42,816 bases of DNA, taken from assembly GCA_937900515.1 (NCBI GenBank), contig CALCCU010000230.1:1-42816 (forward strand), read 5' to 3'. Below the pieces are notes generated by a model. It saw only the letters and a list, made by a program, of their open reading frames with translations, did no database searches and was not told the origin of the DNA. Below are positions 8,387 through 16,322 of the stretch, one piece after another (position 1 is the stretch's first letter; the number at the start of each line of letters is the position of its first letter). The position numbers were made by a program, and so were the translations under genes. The stretch is from an uncultured Gammaproteobacteria bacterium (GTDB lineage: Bacteria > Pseudomonadota > Gammaproteobacteria > Nitrosococcales > Methylophagaceae).

Positions 8387-8418
8387 GTTTTTATAACCTC
8401 ACTAAATGATTTTAGCGA

Positions 8419-9171
8419 TTAAAGATCTTGAAACTGCTCTAAGGTTAAAGTTGTTAGTTCAGGGATTTGTTGAGCAAGCTCTTTATCTTGGGTGGTGTTA
8501 TAACCCCAGTCGGCAAAATACAGCTGAACTTCATGTAAATGCTTATCTTCAAGCACATTGACCAGTGTTGGTAAGCGGTCTTCAACAAAGAATATTTGAT
8601 GATCAGGGTGGCTAGCAGATAAATCAGTTAATATTTGAGGTTTACTCAACTGGCGCTCTAAACCATAGATATGTTCAGCAGGAAAGCTGATGTTATTTGC
8701 TTGTAAAATTTTACTAACAAAACGCTCTTGTTTAGTTGTAATGATAGTTATATTTTGATGGCCTATTTTACTAAGCTTGTTAGCAATACCTTCAAATAAC
8801 GGATTCATTTCAAGCCATTCTTGCTGGTTGTCACTAATCCAGTTATCTCGTGTCTCACCAAAACGCATTTTGAGTCGCTCGACATCAATCTCATCTCGAC
8901 GTATGAGGTGACGTAGATGCTTATCAAAGCTCGTTAGTAGTGTGTCGGGGCTAACACCTTCGAATAAGTGACGCATGATTAAAGCGGACTCATAGCCAGT
9001 TTCCATCACGGGTCTTACTTGTCTGAATAAATCAATCATCCCTTCTGGAATTTCTTGAGGCATATCCGTCCAAACTATGCAGGCTACTTTCCAGCCAGCG
9101 AGACCAGTTTCGATGGCGCTATCACAGATAACACCATCGAAGTCCAAAGCGTAAAGTGTTGTTTTTGTCAT
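8419..9171 (-). CDS. HAD-superfamily hydrolase, substrate unknown
   Basis: Haloacid dehalogenase-like phosphatase of 250 residues, cytoplasmic. Motif I is LDFDGVICD (nucleophile Asp10, acid Asp12). Motif II is the IITTK stretch, the motif III lysine lies in SKPQIL and motif IV is FFVEDRLPTL. A helical cap occupies roughly residues 25-115. The features fit a small-molecule phosphatase, but the substrate cannot be read from sequence. It is the last gene of a leftward run, starting 5 bp after the stop of the small DUF3012 lipoprotein gene, and ends at the bidirectional terminator. Confidence 0.88.
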   Translation of the reverse strand: MTKTTLYALDFDGVICDSAIETGLAGWKVACIVWTDMPQEIPEGMIDLFRQVRPVMETGYESALIMRHLFEGVSPDTLLTSFDKHLRHLIRRDEIDVERLKMRFGETRDNWISDNQQEWLEMNPLFEGIANKLSKIGHQNITIITTKQERFVSKILQANNISFPAEHIYGLERQLSKPQILTDLSASHPDHQIFFVEDRLPTLVNVLEDKHLHEVQLYFADWGYNTTQDKELAQQIPELTTLTLEQFQDL

Positions 9172-9176
9172 AAACT

Positions 9177-9356
9177 TTATTTCAGTATGCAGTGTTTAGC
9201 GTAGTCAGTTGCTTGGTTTGTTGACCAATCACCCGTTGGTGTTTTTTTCATATCTGTACACCACTGTTCACTCCCCACTTCTGGCGAGCAAGCCGTTAAG
9301 GTTACGATGGATGTTAATAGTAATGCTGAGATACTTACTTGCTTAATCAGGTTCAT
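9177..9356 (-). CDS. Small DUF3012-family lipoprotein
   Basis: A 59-residue protein encoded between the SlyB-like and HAD genes. MNLIKQVSISALLLTSIVTL is a signal sequence leading to lipobox LTAC (Cys23), so the mature chain of about 37 residues is membrane-anchored. The mature part, starting CSPEVGSEQWC and ending ATDYAKHC with TGDW between, matches the DUF3012 pattern as I know it; Cys33 and Cys56 could form a disulfide. The ATG is preceded by AAGGAT at proper spacing. The gene lies 22 bp after the slyB-like stop and 5 bp before the HAD start, so probably one transcript. Function unknown. Confidence 0.88.
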   Translation of the reverse strand: MNLIKQVSISALLLTSIVTLTACSPEVGSEQWCTDMKKTPTGDWSTNQATDYAKHCILK

Positions 9357-9378
9357 TAATTTTTATCCTTGTTTTTAC

Positions 9379-9843
9379 TTATTTAGAAACGCGAGTTTGT
9401 CCATTGACTGACATAAGCCGAACTCGGTCTCCTACTGTCAATGGGTTAGCAGGATCATGTTTCTGGACGACAGAGATAACACTATTATCATTCATGCGAA
9501 TAACAAGCTCAACACCCTGAGATTTAGTGAGCTCTTCTTCTGCTAGCCCGCCAGCTAGTCCACCTGCAACAGCACCTACAACTGTGATGATATTTGAACC
9601 AGTGCCACCGCCTACTGAGCTGCCGGCAAGCCCTCCGACAGCTGCTCCAGCTATTGATCCGATAGGTGTTTTTGTTCCTTCAATAACGACTAAACGAGCA
9701 TCTTCAACAGTACCGTACTTGACTGACTGTACTTGGCGAGCATCTTCTCGTGAATAGCTATCACCTTGTAAGTTGCTTGCACAACCACTAAGGAGAGAGG
9801 TAACGGCGAGCATACCAATTATCACTGCTTTGTTTGTTTTCAT
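9379..9843 (-). CDS. SlyB-like glycine-zipper outer-membrane lipoprotein
   Basis: A 154-residue lipoprotein with signal peptide and lipobox LLSGC (Cys21). Residues about 60-103 are a double glycine zipper (GSIAGAAVGGLAGSSVGGG and GAVAGGLAGGLAEE), the hallmark of the SlyB/Pcp/RcsF-like glycine-zipper families. It is followed by a small beta domain with VELVIRMNDNSVISVVQ and VGDRVRLMSVNG. SlyB proteins support outer-membrane integrity and are often PhoPQ-controlled in enterobacteria; regulation here is unknown. It sits 56 bp after pyrC' on the same strand, with no clear terminator between, and leads a three-gene envelope/HAD run. Confidence 0.85.
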   Translation of the reverse strand: MKTNKAVIIGMLAVTSLLSGCASNLQGDSYSREDARQVQSVKYGTVEDARLVVIEGTKTPIGSIAGAAVGGLAGSSVGGGTGSNIITVVGAVAGGLAGGLAEEELTKSQGVELVIRMNDNSVISVVQKHDPANPLTVGDRVRLMSVNGQTRVSK

Positions 9844-9899
9844 ACTTATATCCTTAACTGAATGTCCTAGATATAATCAGACCACGGTGTAAAGTGAAT

Positions 9900-11177
9900 T
9901 TATCCCTTGTGAAAGACTGTTTCACCTTTAAACAATGTATGCGAGACCTGATTATTAAATAGCCAACCAGTGAAGGGGCTATTTTTTCCTGAACTAATAA
10001 ACTGGCTAGGTTGGCAATCATAGTTAGCATCTGTATTGATAATGCAAATGTCCGCTTGAGCGCCTACTTTGATTTGCCCGCCTTCTATACCCAGAATTGT
10101 TGCTGGATGATAAGTAAGGCTGGCAATAGCCTGTTGTAGTGTTATTTCATCATCATCAACTAACTTCATCGTAAGTGATAATAACGTTTCTAACCCTGAA
10201 ATACCTGGAGTTGTCTCAGCAAATGGGCCGAGCTTGGCATCATTATCTAGTGGTTTATGATTAGAACAGATTGCTGATATAACGCCATCACGCAAACCCT
10301 GTTGAAGTTGGTCACGATCTCTAATGCTACGAAGAGGAGGAGTGACATGGCTATAACTATCGTAATTACCAATGTCGTGTTCTGTGAGGTGTAAATGATG
10401 AGCACTTACATCTGCAGTAACAGGTAAGCCTTTATCTTGTGCTGCTTGAATTAACTTCACCGATTTACCGCATGATAAATTATGGAAGTGAGCACTAACA
10501 CCAGTTTGTTCAATTAATAATAAATCGCGAGATAATGCTATTGTTTCCGCTGTTTCTGGTATGCCGCTTAGGCCTAGACGAGCACTAACCGCTCCTTCAT
10601 GAACGCAGCCTTGTGCTTGTAACCAAGGATCAGTTGCACTGATAAATAGGGTGAGATTAAGACTCGCTGCATATTCCATAGCCCGTCGTAACACGAGAGT
10701 ATTGTGTATAGGTTTACGACCATTACTGAATCCAATACAGCCTGCTGCTTTTAAGGCGACCATTTCAGTCAGTAAGTCGCCATCTAAGTTTTGTGTTAGT
10801 GAGCCGATTGGGTAGACCATTGCCCTGCCGGCTTTTTTGGCGCGCTCTTCTATGAGCTCTACGGCGGCTGGTGTATCAATTAATGGGTCAATATCTGGAG
10901 GTACACAAAGTGAGGTGATACCGCCAGCTGCTGCTGCTCTAGTTTCACTCTCAATCGTTGCTGCATGCTCTTGCCCCGACTCTCTAATTCTAGCTGACAT
11001 CTCAATCAGACCTGGGCAAACAATCATGCCAGATGCATCAATGGTTTGATCGGCTACAAAGCCTGAAGGTTGTTCACCGATCGCGATGATTTTTTCATCA
11101 GTGATGAAAATATCTTGTTGGGCATCGAGTTGGTTAGCAGGGTTAATAACGCGACCATTGATTATTTGAAGGTTCAT
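9900..11177 (-). CDS. pyrC': Inactive dihydroorotase homologue PyrC' (ATCase-associated)
   Basis: Amidohydrolase-fold protein of 425 residues, collinear with type I dihydroorotase, but lacking the catalytic centre. The metal-binding HxH after PGL is replaced by Ser61-Ala62-Arg63 in [11 protein letters not shown]. The catalytic Asp of the usual DHAP motif is Asn306 in CSNHKP. This is the pattern of the Pseudomonas-type pseudo-dihydroorotase that has no activity but is needed to assemble the class A aspartate transcarbamoylase dodecamer with PyrB. Its ATG overlaps the pyrB stop by 4 bp, giving coupled translation. The window carries no active pyrC, so one must exist elsewhere for pyrimidine synthesis. 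Confidence 0.92.
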   Translation of the reverse strand: MNLQIINGRVINPANQLDAQQDIFITDEKIIAIGEQPSGFVADQTIDASGMIVCPGLIEMSARIRESGQEHAATIESETRAAAAGGITSLCVPPDIDPLIDTPAAVELIEERAKKAGRAMVYPIGSLTQNLDGDLLTEMVALKAAGCIGFSNGRKPIHNTLVLRRAMEYAASLNLTLFISATDPWLQAQGCVHEGAVSARLGLSGIPETAETIALSRDLLLIEQTGVSAHFHNLSCGKSVKLIQAAQDKGLPVTADVSAHHLHLTEHDIGNYDSYSHVTPPLRSIRDRDQLQQGLRDGVISAICSNHKPLDNDAKLGPFAETTPGISGLETLLSLTMKLVDDDEITLQQAIASLTYHPATILGIEGGQIKVGAQADICIINTDANYDCQPSQFISSGKNSPFTGWLFNNQVSHTLFKGETVFHKG

Positions 11178-12145
11178 TCTTGGGCCTCGAGTTCTGACTG
11201 TGATCCTAATGCCATCGACATAACTGCCATTCTTACGGCAATGCCATGTGTCACTTGTTCTAAAATAACTGATTGTGGTCCATCAGCCACGGCGGATGAG
11301 ATTTCTACACCACGATTAATTGGACCAGGATGCATTACAATGGCATCCGGTTTTGCAAGACTGAGTTTATCTTCTGTTATTCCATAACAGTTAAAATATT
11401 CTCTGGCGCTGGGGATAAGCCCACCCTGCATACGCTCGTGTTGCAAGCGGAGTGTGATGACCACATCAACATCTTTTAAGCCTGTTTCTATATCGTGATA
11501 AACATGTACACCTAAAGTTTTACAATCAGAAGGCAGCAGTGTTTTAGGGCCCACGACACGGATTTCACCGACACCTAGTGTTGATAATGCTTGGATCTGA
11601 GAACGAGCGACCCGTGAATGTAAGATATCACCTACGATGGCAACACGCAGATCAGGGAAGTGCTGTTTGTGGCGTCTGATTGTAAACATGTCGAGCATGG
11701 CTTGAGTCGGATGAGCATGACAACCATCTCCGGCATTGATAACGCTAATGTGTGGAGCAACATGTTGAGCAATAAATTCAGCAGCACCACTTTGATTGTG
11801 GCGTACTACAAACATGTCACAGTGCATTGCTTCAAGATTGTGCAATGTATCGAGTAAGCTTTCACCTTTTGATGTTGCTGACGTACTTATATTTAGATTC
11901 ATTACATCGGCAGACAAGCGCTTAGCTGCCAATTCAAACGTAGTACGTGTTCGAGTGCTGTTTTCAAAAAATAGATTAACGATTGTTTTGCCGCGAAGGA
12001 TAGGTACTTTTTTTACCTGACGGTGAGAAATACTCGAAAACTGTTCGGCACGGTCCATTATTTCAGTAAGAAGTGGTCGTTTTAGACCTTCAATCGTTAA
12101 AAAATGCTTTAAATGACCCTGTTCAGTGAGTTGGTTGTTGGTCAT
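11174..12145 (-). CDS. pyrB: Aspartate carbamoyltransferase catalytic subunit
   Basis: Condenses carbamoyl phosphate with aspartate, the committed step of pyrimidine synthesis. The 323 residues include the carbamoyl-phosphate loop [13 protein letters not shown], the HPTQAMLD segment, the RLQHERM motif and the [10 protein letters not shown] motif. A roughly 20-residue N-terminal extension precedes the core ([11 protein letters not shown]), as in Pseudomonas-type class A enzymes that pair with PyrC'. It overlaps pyrR by 4 bp upstream and pyrC' by 4 bp downstream. No pyrI regulatory subunit gene is nearby, consistent with class A architecture. Confidence 0.97.
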   Translation of the reverse strand: MTNNQLTEQGHLKHFLTIEGLKRPLLTEIMDRAEQFSSISHRQVKKVPILRGKTIVNLFFENSTRTRTTFELAAKRLSADVMNLNISTSATSKGESLLDTLHNLEAMHCDMFVVRHNQSGAAEFIAQHVAPHISVINAGDGCHAHPTQAMLDMFTIRRHKQHFPDLRVAIVGDILHSRVARSQIQALSTLGVGEIRVVGPKTLLPSDCKTLGVHVYHDIETGLKDVDVVITLRLQHERMQGGLIPSAREYFNCYGITEDKLSLAKPDAIVMHPGPINRGVEISSAVADGPQSVILEQVTHGIAVRMAVMSMALGSQSELEAQE

Positions 12146-12666
12146 TCAGCATCTCCGTTGGTAGTAATTTCTAGTGCCAAACCACCCTTGTTAGTCAACT
12201 TAATATGTTGGTTTTCATTTAGGTCAATGGATTGACCAATAATATCAGCGTGAATAGGAAGTTCGTGACCATCTCTTTCAATCAGAACAGCTAGAGTGAC
12301 GCTTGAGGGTCTGCCGTAATCAAAAATCTCATTGAGTGCCGCTCGAATGGTACGTCCACTGTGAAGAACATCGTCAACCAGTAACAAGTGGCGACCATCC
12401 ACATTGAAGGGAAGATCTGAAGGTCGGACCTCTGGATGCATGCCTATGCGAGTAAAGTCATCGCGATAATAAGCAATGTTTAAGGTGCCAAGCGGCGCAT
12501 CGAAAAAGGATATATCTAAGATGCTCACTAATGCTTCTGCGATCCAGACACCACCAGAGTGTATGCCAATAATGAGTGGGTTTTTATCAGCTAATAATTC
12601 TTGAATATCATCAGCCATTGTTTGGAGTAGTGTAGGTATCTCTGTGTTTAAGATAGGCGTTGTCAT
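12142..12666 (-). CDS. pyrR: PyrR, bifunctional pyrimidine regulator / uracil phosphoribosyltransferase
   Basis: Phosphoribosyltransferase-fold protein of 174 residues from the chosen start. The PRPP loop [19 protein letters not shown] is the key motif, with the conserved [10 protein letters not shown] and YYRDDF segments. In Bacillus PyrR binds pyr mRNA; in proteobacteria its regulatory role is less certain and it may act as uracil phosphoribosyltransferase. I prefer the ATG at 12666 because it gives an ATGA overlap with the ruvX stop, matching the 4-bp overlaps at ruvX/algH, pyrR/pyrB and pyrB/pyrC'. The ATG at 12681 would add five residues. Confidence 0.93.
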   Translation of the reverse strand: MTTPILNTEIPTLLQTMADDIQELLADKNPLIIGIHSGGVWIAEALVSILDISFFDAPLGTLNIAYYRDDFTRIGMHPEVRPSDLPFNVDGRHLLLVDDVLHSGRTIRAALNEIFDYGRPSSVTLAVLIERDGHELPIHADIIGQSIDLNENQHIKLTNKGGLALEITTNGDAE

Positions 12667-13082
12667 TGTTGATTCAACCATGATTGGAGGATAATTTGTG
12701 CTGAGATGCGATCTACATCATCGCGCTTATTTGCTTGAAGTTTACTATTTATACCCATTTGTTCGAGTGCTTCAAAGGTTGTTAACCGTTCATCTTGCCA
12801 CTCAACAGGGATTTGAAATCGACCATTGAGCCTGTTGCCAAATTTACGTGAAGCGGCAGTCATCCTTTGTTCGCTACCATCCATATTAAGCGGTAAGCCG
12901 ACTACAAGTAAGTCAGGTTTCCACTGGTCTAATAAGGTCTGTACTTCGTCCCAATTGGGAATACCATTTTGAGCCTTGATAACGGTTAATGGGTTTGCTG
13001 TTGAGGTTAGTTCTTGGCCTACAGCAACACCGATGTTTTTCTGGCCGTAGTCAAAACCCAGTATTGTACGAGGAGTTGTCAT
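12663..13082 (-). CDS. ruvX: Putative pre-16S rRNA nuclease / Holliday junction resolvase-like RuvX (YqgF)
   Basis: RNase H-fold protein of 139 residues, usual family length. The acidic site is spread over GFDYGQKNIG (first Asp), LLVVGLPLNMDG, EWQDERLTT and the C-terminal DDVDRISAQIIL (last Asp). E. coli YqgF is implicated in 5' maturation of 16S rRNA; the older resolvase name comes from fold similarity. It overlaps algH by 4 bp upstream. The algH-ruvX-pyrR-pyrB-pyrC' order resembles that of Pseudomonas and relatives. Confidence 0.93.
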   Translation of the reverse strand: MTTPRTILGFDYGQKNIGVAVGQELTSTANPLTVIKAQNGIPNWDEVQTLLDQWKPDLLVVGLPLNMDGSEQRMTAASRKFGNRLNGRFQIPVEWQDERLTTFEALEQMGINSKLQANKRDDVDRISAQIILQSWLNQQ

Positions 13083-13648
13083 GCATGTCCTATAGAGTCG
13101 GGCATTAAATTAATATCAACCCCTAGTAGTTTTGCTGCTTCTTGCCAAAGTTTATCAGCTGGAGTATCAAAAATGAGGCGCTCATCTGCGGGCACGGTTA
13201 ACCAATGATTTTCGGCAATTTCTTGTTCTAGCTGGCCGGCATCCCAACCCGAATAACCTAGCGTAATTAATGATTTTTCTGGACCATTTTCTGAGCCAAT
13301 TTTTTCCAGAATATCGATAGATGTTGTCAGAAATAATGAGTCAGATAAGGCTAGGGTTGTTTTCCACTCTTCAGGGCTGTTATGTATAACCATGCCCTGC
13401 CCTTTTTGAACTGGACCACCAAATAAGACGGGTATTTTAGTGATAGTGGAAGTTGTATTTTCAATATCTAGGTGACTTAATAGTTCGGGTAACATCACTT
13501 GGGTAGGTTTATTAACAATCAGTCCCATTGCGCCTTGTGTGTCGTGTTCACAAATATAGACCACAGCATGGTGGAAAAAAGAGTCACTCAATGCTGGCAT
13601 AGCAATTAAGAAGTGATGTTGCAGTGACGATTTAAAACTATTCTCCAT
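13079..13648 (-). CDS. algH: YqgE/AlgH family protein
   Basis: DUF179 protein of 189 residues, the usual family size. Recognisable segments are HHFLIAMPALSDSFFHHAVVYICEH at the N-terminus, MGLIVNKPTQVMLPELL, PVLFGGPVQKGQGMVIH and GYSGWDAGQLEQEIAENHWL. AlgH was named from an alginate phenotype in Pseudomonas, but its biochemical role is unknown and no alginate genes are here. It begins 4 bp after the trkA stop and overlaps ruvX by 4 bp, keeping the widespread algH-ruvX pair. Confidence 0.93.
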   Translation of the reverse strand: MENSFKSSLQHHFLIAMPALSDSFFHHAVVYICEHDTQGAMGLIVNKPTQVMLPELLSHLDIENTTSTITKIPVLFGGPVQKGQGMVIHNSPEEWKTTLALSDSLFLTTSIDILEKIGSENGPEKSLITLGYSGWDAGQLEQEIAENHWLTVPADERLIFDTPADKLWQEAAKLLGVDINLMPDSIGHA

Positions 13649-13652
13649 AATT

Positions 13653-15029
13653 TTAAAAGAAGCTGAAATCGACTTGGAATAAACGTTCGACTTCCGTTAT
13701 ATGTCGTTTATGAATTAAAAATAAGATGACGTGATCACCTGATTCAATAACCGTGTCATGATGAGTTATGATGACTTCATTGCCTCGAACGATAGCGCCA
13801 ATAGTGGTTCCTACTGGCAGGTTAAGTTCATCTATACGACGACCGACCACGCGAGATGAGTTTTTATCGCCATGGGCAACGGCTTCTAATGCTTCTGCTG
13901 CGCCTCGGCGTAATGAGTGAACGGCAACAATATCACCTCGGCGGATATGAGCTAATAAGCTACCAATAGTCGCTTGTTGTGGTGATAAGGCGATATCAAT
14001 GGTGCTGCTTTCAATCAGATCTACATAGGCTGCGCGGTTGATAAGAGAAAGTACTTTTCTTGCCCCGAGTCGTTTGGCTAACATGGCTGATAAGATATTC
14101 GCTTCATCATCATTCGTCAGAGCACAAAAGAGGTCGATTTTATCGATATCTTCTTCTTTTAATAGGTCTTCATTGGCTACATCGCCCAATAAAACTATTG
14201 TATTTGAGAGTTCTTCAGATAGTTGGTGCGCACGTTTTGGGTTCGCTTCAATTACTTTGACATGATAGTCACGCTCTAACACTTTTGCGAGTCGGGCCCC
14301 GATGAGTCCACCACCTGCTAGCATGATTCTTTTATAGGGTTTGTCTAGTCGGCGGAGTTCGCTCATTACAGATAAAATATCTTTACTGGCAGCAATGAAA
14401 AATACTTCATCTTCCGCTTCAATAATTGTGTCTGCATGAGGAATGATCGGGTAACCATTCCTGAATATAGCTGCAACACGAGTCTCTGTTTTGGGTATAT
14501 GCTCACGAATTTCTGATAATGGATTGCCAACTAATGGACCACCATGAAATGCTTTGACTGCTACTAATTGAACCTTACCTTCAGAGAAGTCGAGTACTTG
14601 AAGCGCATTGGGATGATTTATTAGTTGAGTGATATAGTCGGTGACAATTTGTTCAGGGCTGATCAGCATGTCGATAGTGGTAGATTCTTTGGTATTAAAT
14701 ATTTCAGGACTCGATAAATATTCATTACTACGAATTCGCGCAATTTTGGTCGGAGTATTGTATAAATTGTGACAAATTTGGCAGGCAATAATATTTGTTT
14801 CATCATTATTAGTGACGGCCAAAATAAGATCTGCATCTTCAGCACCTGCTTTAGCAAGCACGTCAGGGTGTGAGCCATGACCATTGATGGTTTGAATATC
14901 GAAGTGGTCTTGTAACTTCTCTAATGCTTCTTCATTGGTATCAACAACGGTAACATCATCATCTTCACGAGCTAAAGTTGCTGCGACGGAAGAGCCGACT
15001 TGTCCGGCACCAAGAATAAGAATTTTCAT
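13653..15029 (-). CDS. trkA: Trk system potassium uptake protein TrkA
   Basis: Peripheral cytoplasmic regulator of the TrkH/TrkG potassium channel; it binds NAD(H) and ATP/ADP. The 458 residues show the duplicated RCK layout: Rossmann motif 1 [16 protein letters not shown], a first TrkA-C domain around residues 140-225, Rossmann motif 2 [14 protein letters not shown] near residue 236, and a second TrkA-C domain to the end. No trkH lies in the window. It follows ntrX by 12 bp and precedes algH by 4 bp. NtrY-NtrX-TrkA in a def-fmt-rsmB operon is common in proteobacteria, suggesting a link between envelope/redox sensing and potassium balance, though this is only context. Confidence 0.96.
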   Translation of the reverse strand: MKILILGAGQVGSSVAATLAREDDDVTVVDTNEEALEKLQDHFDIQTINGHGSHPDVLAKAGAEDADLILAVTNNDETNIIACQICHNLYNTPTKIARIRSNEYLSSPEIFNTKESTTIDMLISPEQIVTDYITQLINHPNALQVLDFSEGKVQLVAVKAFHGGPLVGNPLSEIREHIPKTETRVAAIFRNGYPIIPHADTIIEAEDEVFFIAASKDILSVMSELRRLDKPYKRIMLAGGGLIGARLAKVLERDYHVKVIEANPKRAHQLSEELSNTIVLLGDVANEDLLKEEDIDKIDLFCALTNDDEANILSAMLAKRLGARKVLSLINRAAYVDLIESSTIDIALSPQQATIGSLLAHIRRGDIVAVHSLRRGAAEALEAVAHGDKNSSRVVGRRIDELNLPVGTTIGAIVRGNEVIITHHDTVIESGDHVILFLIHKRHITEVERLFQVDFSFF

Positions 15030-15041
15030 ATAATTTTCGCC

Positions 15042-16322
15042 TTAAACCTGTTTAGCATCAATATCTAAAGCACGTAGTTTACGATATAAGTGAGTACGTT
15101 CCATTCCTGCTAATTTAGCAGCTTTTCCGACATTACCTTCTGTTTCTTGTAATTTGTGCAGCAAATAGAGGCGTTCAAACTGTTCTCTTGCTTCACGTAA
15201 CGGCAATGAATAATCAATAGTGGCATTATTAGAGCCTGCTTGTGAGCTGTCAGGTGATAATTGTATGACATTATCGATATCTTCGCTTTCAATATCATTT
15301 TCTTCACCAAGAACTAGCAGGCGTTGAATGATATTTTTTAATTCTAGTATATTACCTGGCCAAGCGTGGTTTCTTAGTCTGTTTTGAGCTGCAACTGTAA
15401 TGTGTCGGTAAGGTAGATCAGAGTCTGTTGTTTGTTGATCAACAAAGTGCTGAACGAGCTCAGGAATATCTTCAACATGCTCTCGCAACGGGGGCAATGA
15501 CAGAGTGATACTATTCAGTTGGTAAAATAAGCCTTCAGAGAACTTACTCTCTAAAATTGCATTTTCCAGTGAGTGTTGCGTAGCAAAAATAAGCTGGCAT
15601 TGGTTTAGTTTTTGATTATCGAGGAGGTAAGACAATAGCGCCTGAGCTGGTTCGGAGAGCATTGCTAAGTCATTAATAAAGAGGCAGTTGTTTTCTGCAA
15701 GTGACGTTAGCTTTTGGCTTTCTTCTGGGAAGCTATCAGCACTGACCTCGATAAACTTGCCATTAGAATACTTGCCGAGGCTGTGTAAATAGTGTGCAAA
15801 ACAATGCTTGCCAGTACCATCCTCACCACGAAGTAAGATAGGCATACTATGTTCTGCGACCCGTTTTGCTTGTTCTCGAAGCTGACTAATTTCGGTACTT
15901 TTTCCAATTGGCACTTGGCTATGTTGCTGCTGACTAGCAGCATGCTTGCGGTGGCTTTCTAGCGCGTTTTCGACGCCGCGAAGTAATTTAGCCATCGATA
16001 AGGGCTTTTCGATAAAATCAATAGCGCCTAGGCGAGTTGCTTCCACAGCGGTTTCTATTGTGCCGTGACCTGACATCATGACGATGGCAGCATTATTATC
16101 ATGTTGCTTAAACTCTTTTAATAAGCTGATCCCATCGATATCTGGCATCCAAATATCAAGTAGCGTTAAAGCGGGTAGTTGAGATTCAAATAATGAACGA
16201 GCTTGTTCGCCATTGGCCGCTGTGATTACTTTATAGCCTTCATCTGCAAGGATATCTTGCACAAGTTCCCTAATGTCTGGTTCATCATCAACAACTAAAA
16301 TGAGTGGCTTTTCATTATTCAA
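15042..16322 (-). CDS. ntrX: NtrX-like response regulator with degenerate sigma-54 AAA+ domain
   Basis: Partner of the overlapping NtrY kinase gene. The receiver domain (residues 5-120) keeps the acidic pocket and phospho-acceptor Asp56 in LLDIWMPD, with Lys106 in the IEKPL segment. The C-terminus (about 375-420) is a Fis-type helix-turn-helix ending GMERTHLYRKL. The middle domain (about 138-345) keeps Walker A (GEDGTGKH, 166-173). It lacks the ELFG...GAFTGA loop, has Asn217-Asp218 in place of the Walker B Asp-Glu, has Ser and Gln where the arginine fingers stand (FSEGLFYQLN), and Leu for the sensor II Arg (GNILEL). The frame is continuous, so this is divergence rather than a broken gene. It probably cannot remodel sigma-54 polymerase and may act as a DNA-binding repressor or sigma-70-linked regulator. 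Confidence 0.9.
   Translation of the reverse strand: MNNEKPLILVVDDEPDIRELVQDILADEGYKVITAANGEQARSLFESQLPALTLLDIWMPDIDGISLLKEFKQHDNNAAIVMMSGHGTIETAVEATRLGAIDFIEKPLSMAKLLRGVENALESHRKHAASQQQHSQVPIGKSTEISQLREQAKRVAEHSMPILLRGEDGTGKHCFAHYLHSLGKYSNGKFIEVSADSFPEESQKLTSLAENNCLFINDLAMLSEPAQALLSYLLDNQKLNQCQLIFATQHSLENAILESKFSEGLFYQLNSITLSLPPLREHVEDIPELVQHFVDQQTTDSDLPYRHITVAAQNRLRNHAWPGNILELKNIIQRLLVLGEENDIESEDIDNVIQLSPDSSQAGSNNATIDYSLPLREAREQFERLYLLHKLQETEGNVGKAAKLAGMERTHLYRKLRALDIDAKQV

Noticed and set aside
15042-16322. Idea that ntrX is a frameshifted or deleted pseudogene.
   Set aside because: The frame is continuous, receiver and HTH ends are intact, and the losses are spread over several motifs, which looks like divergence.
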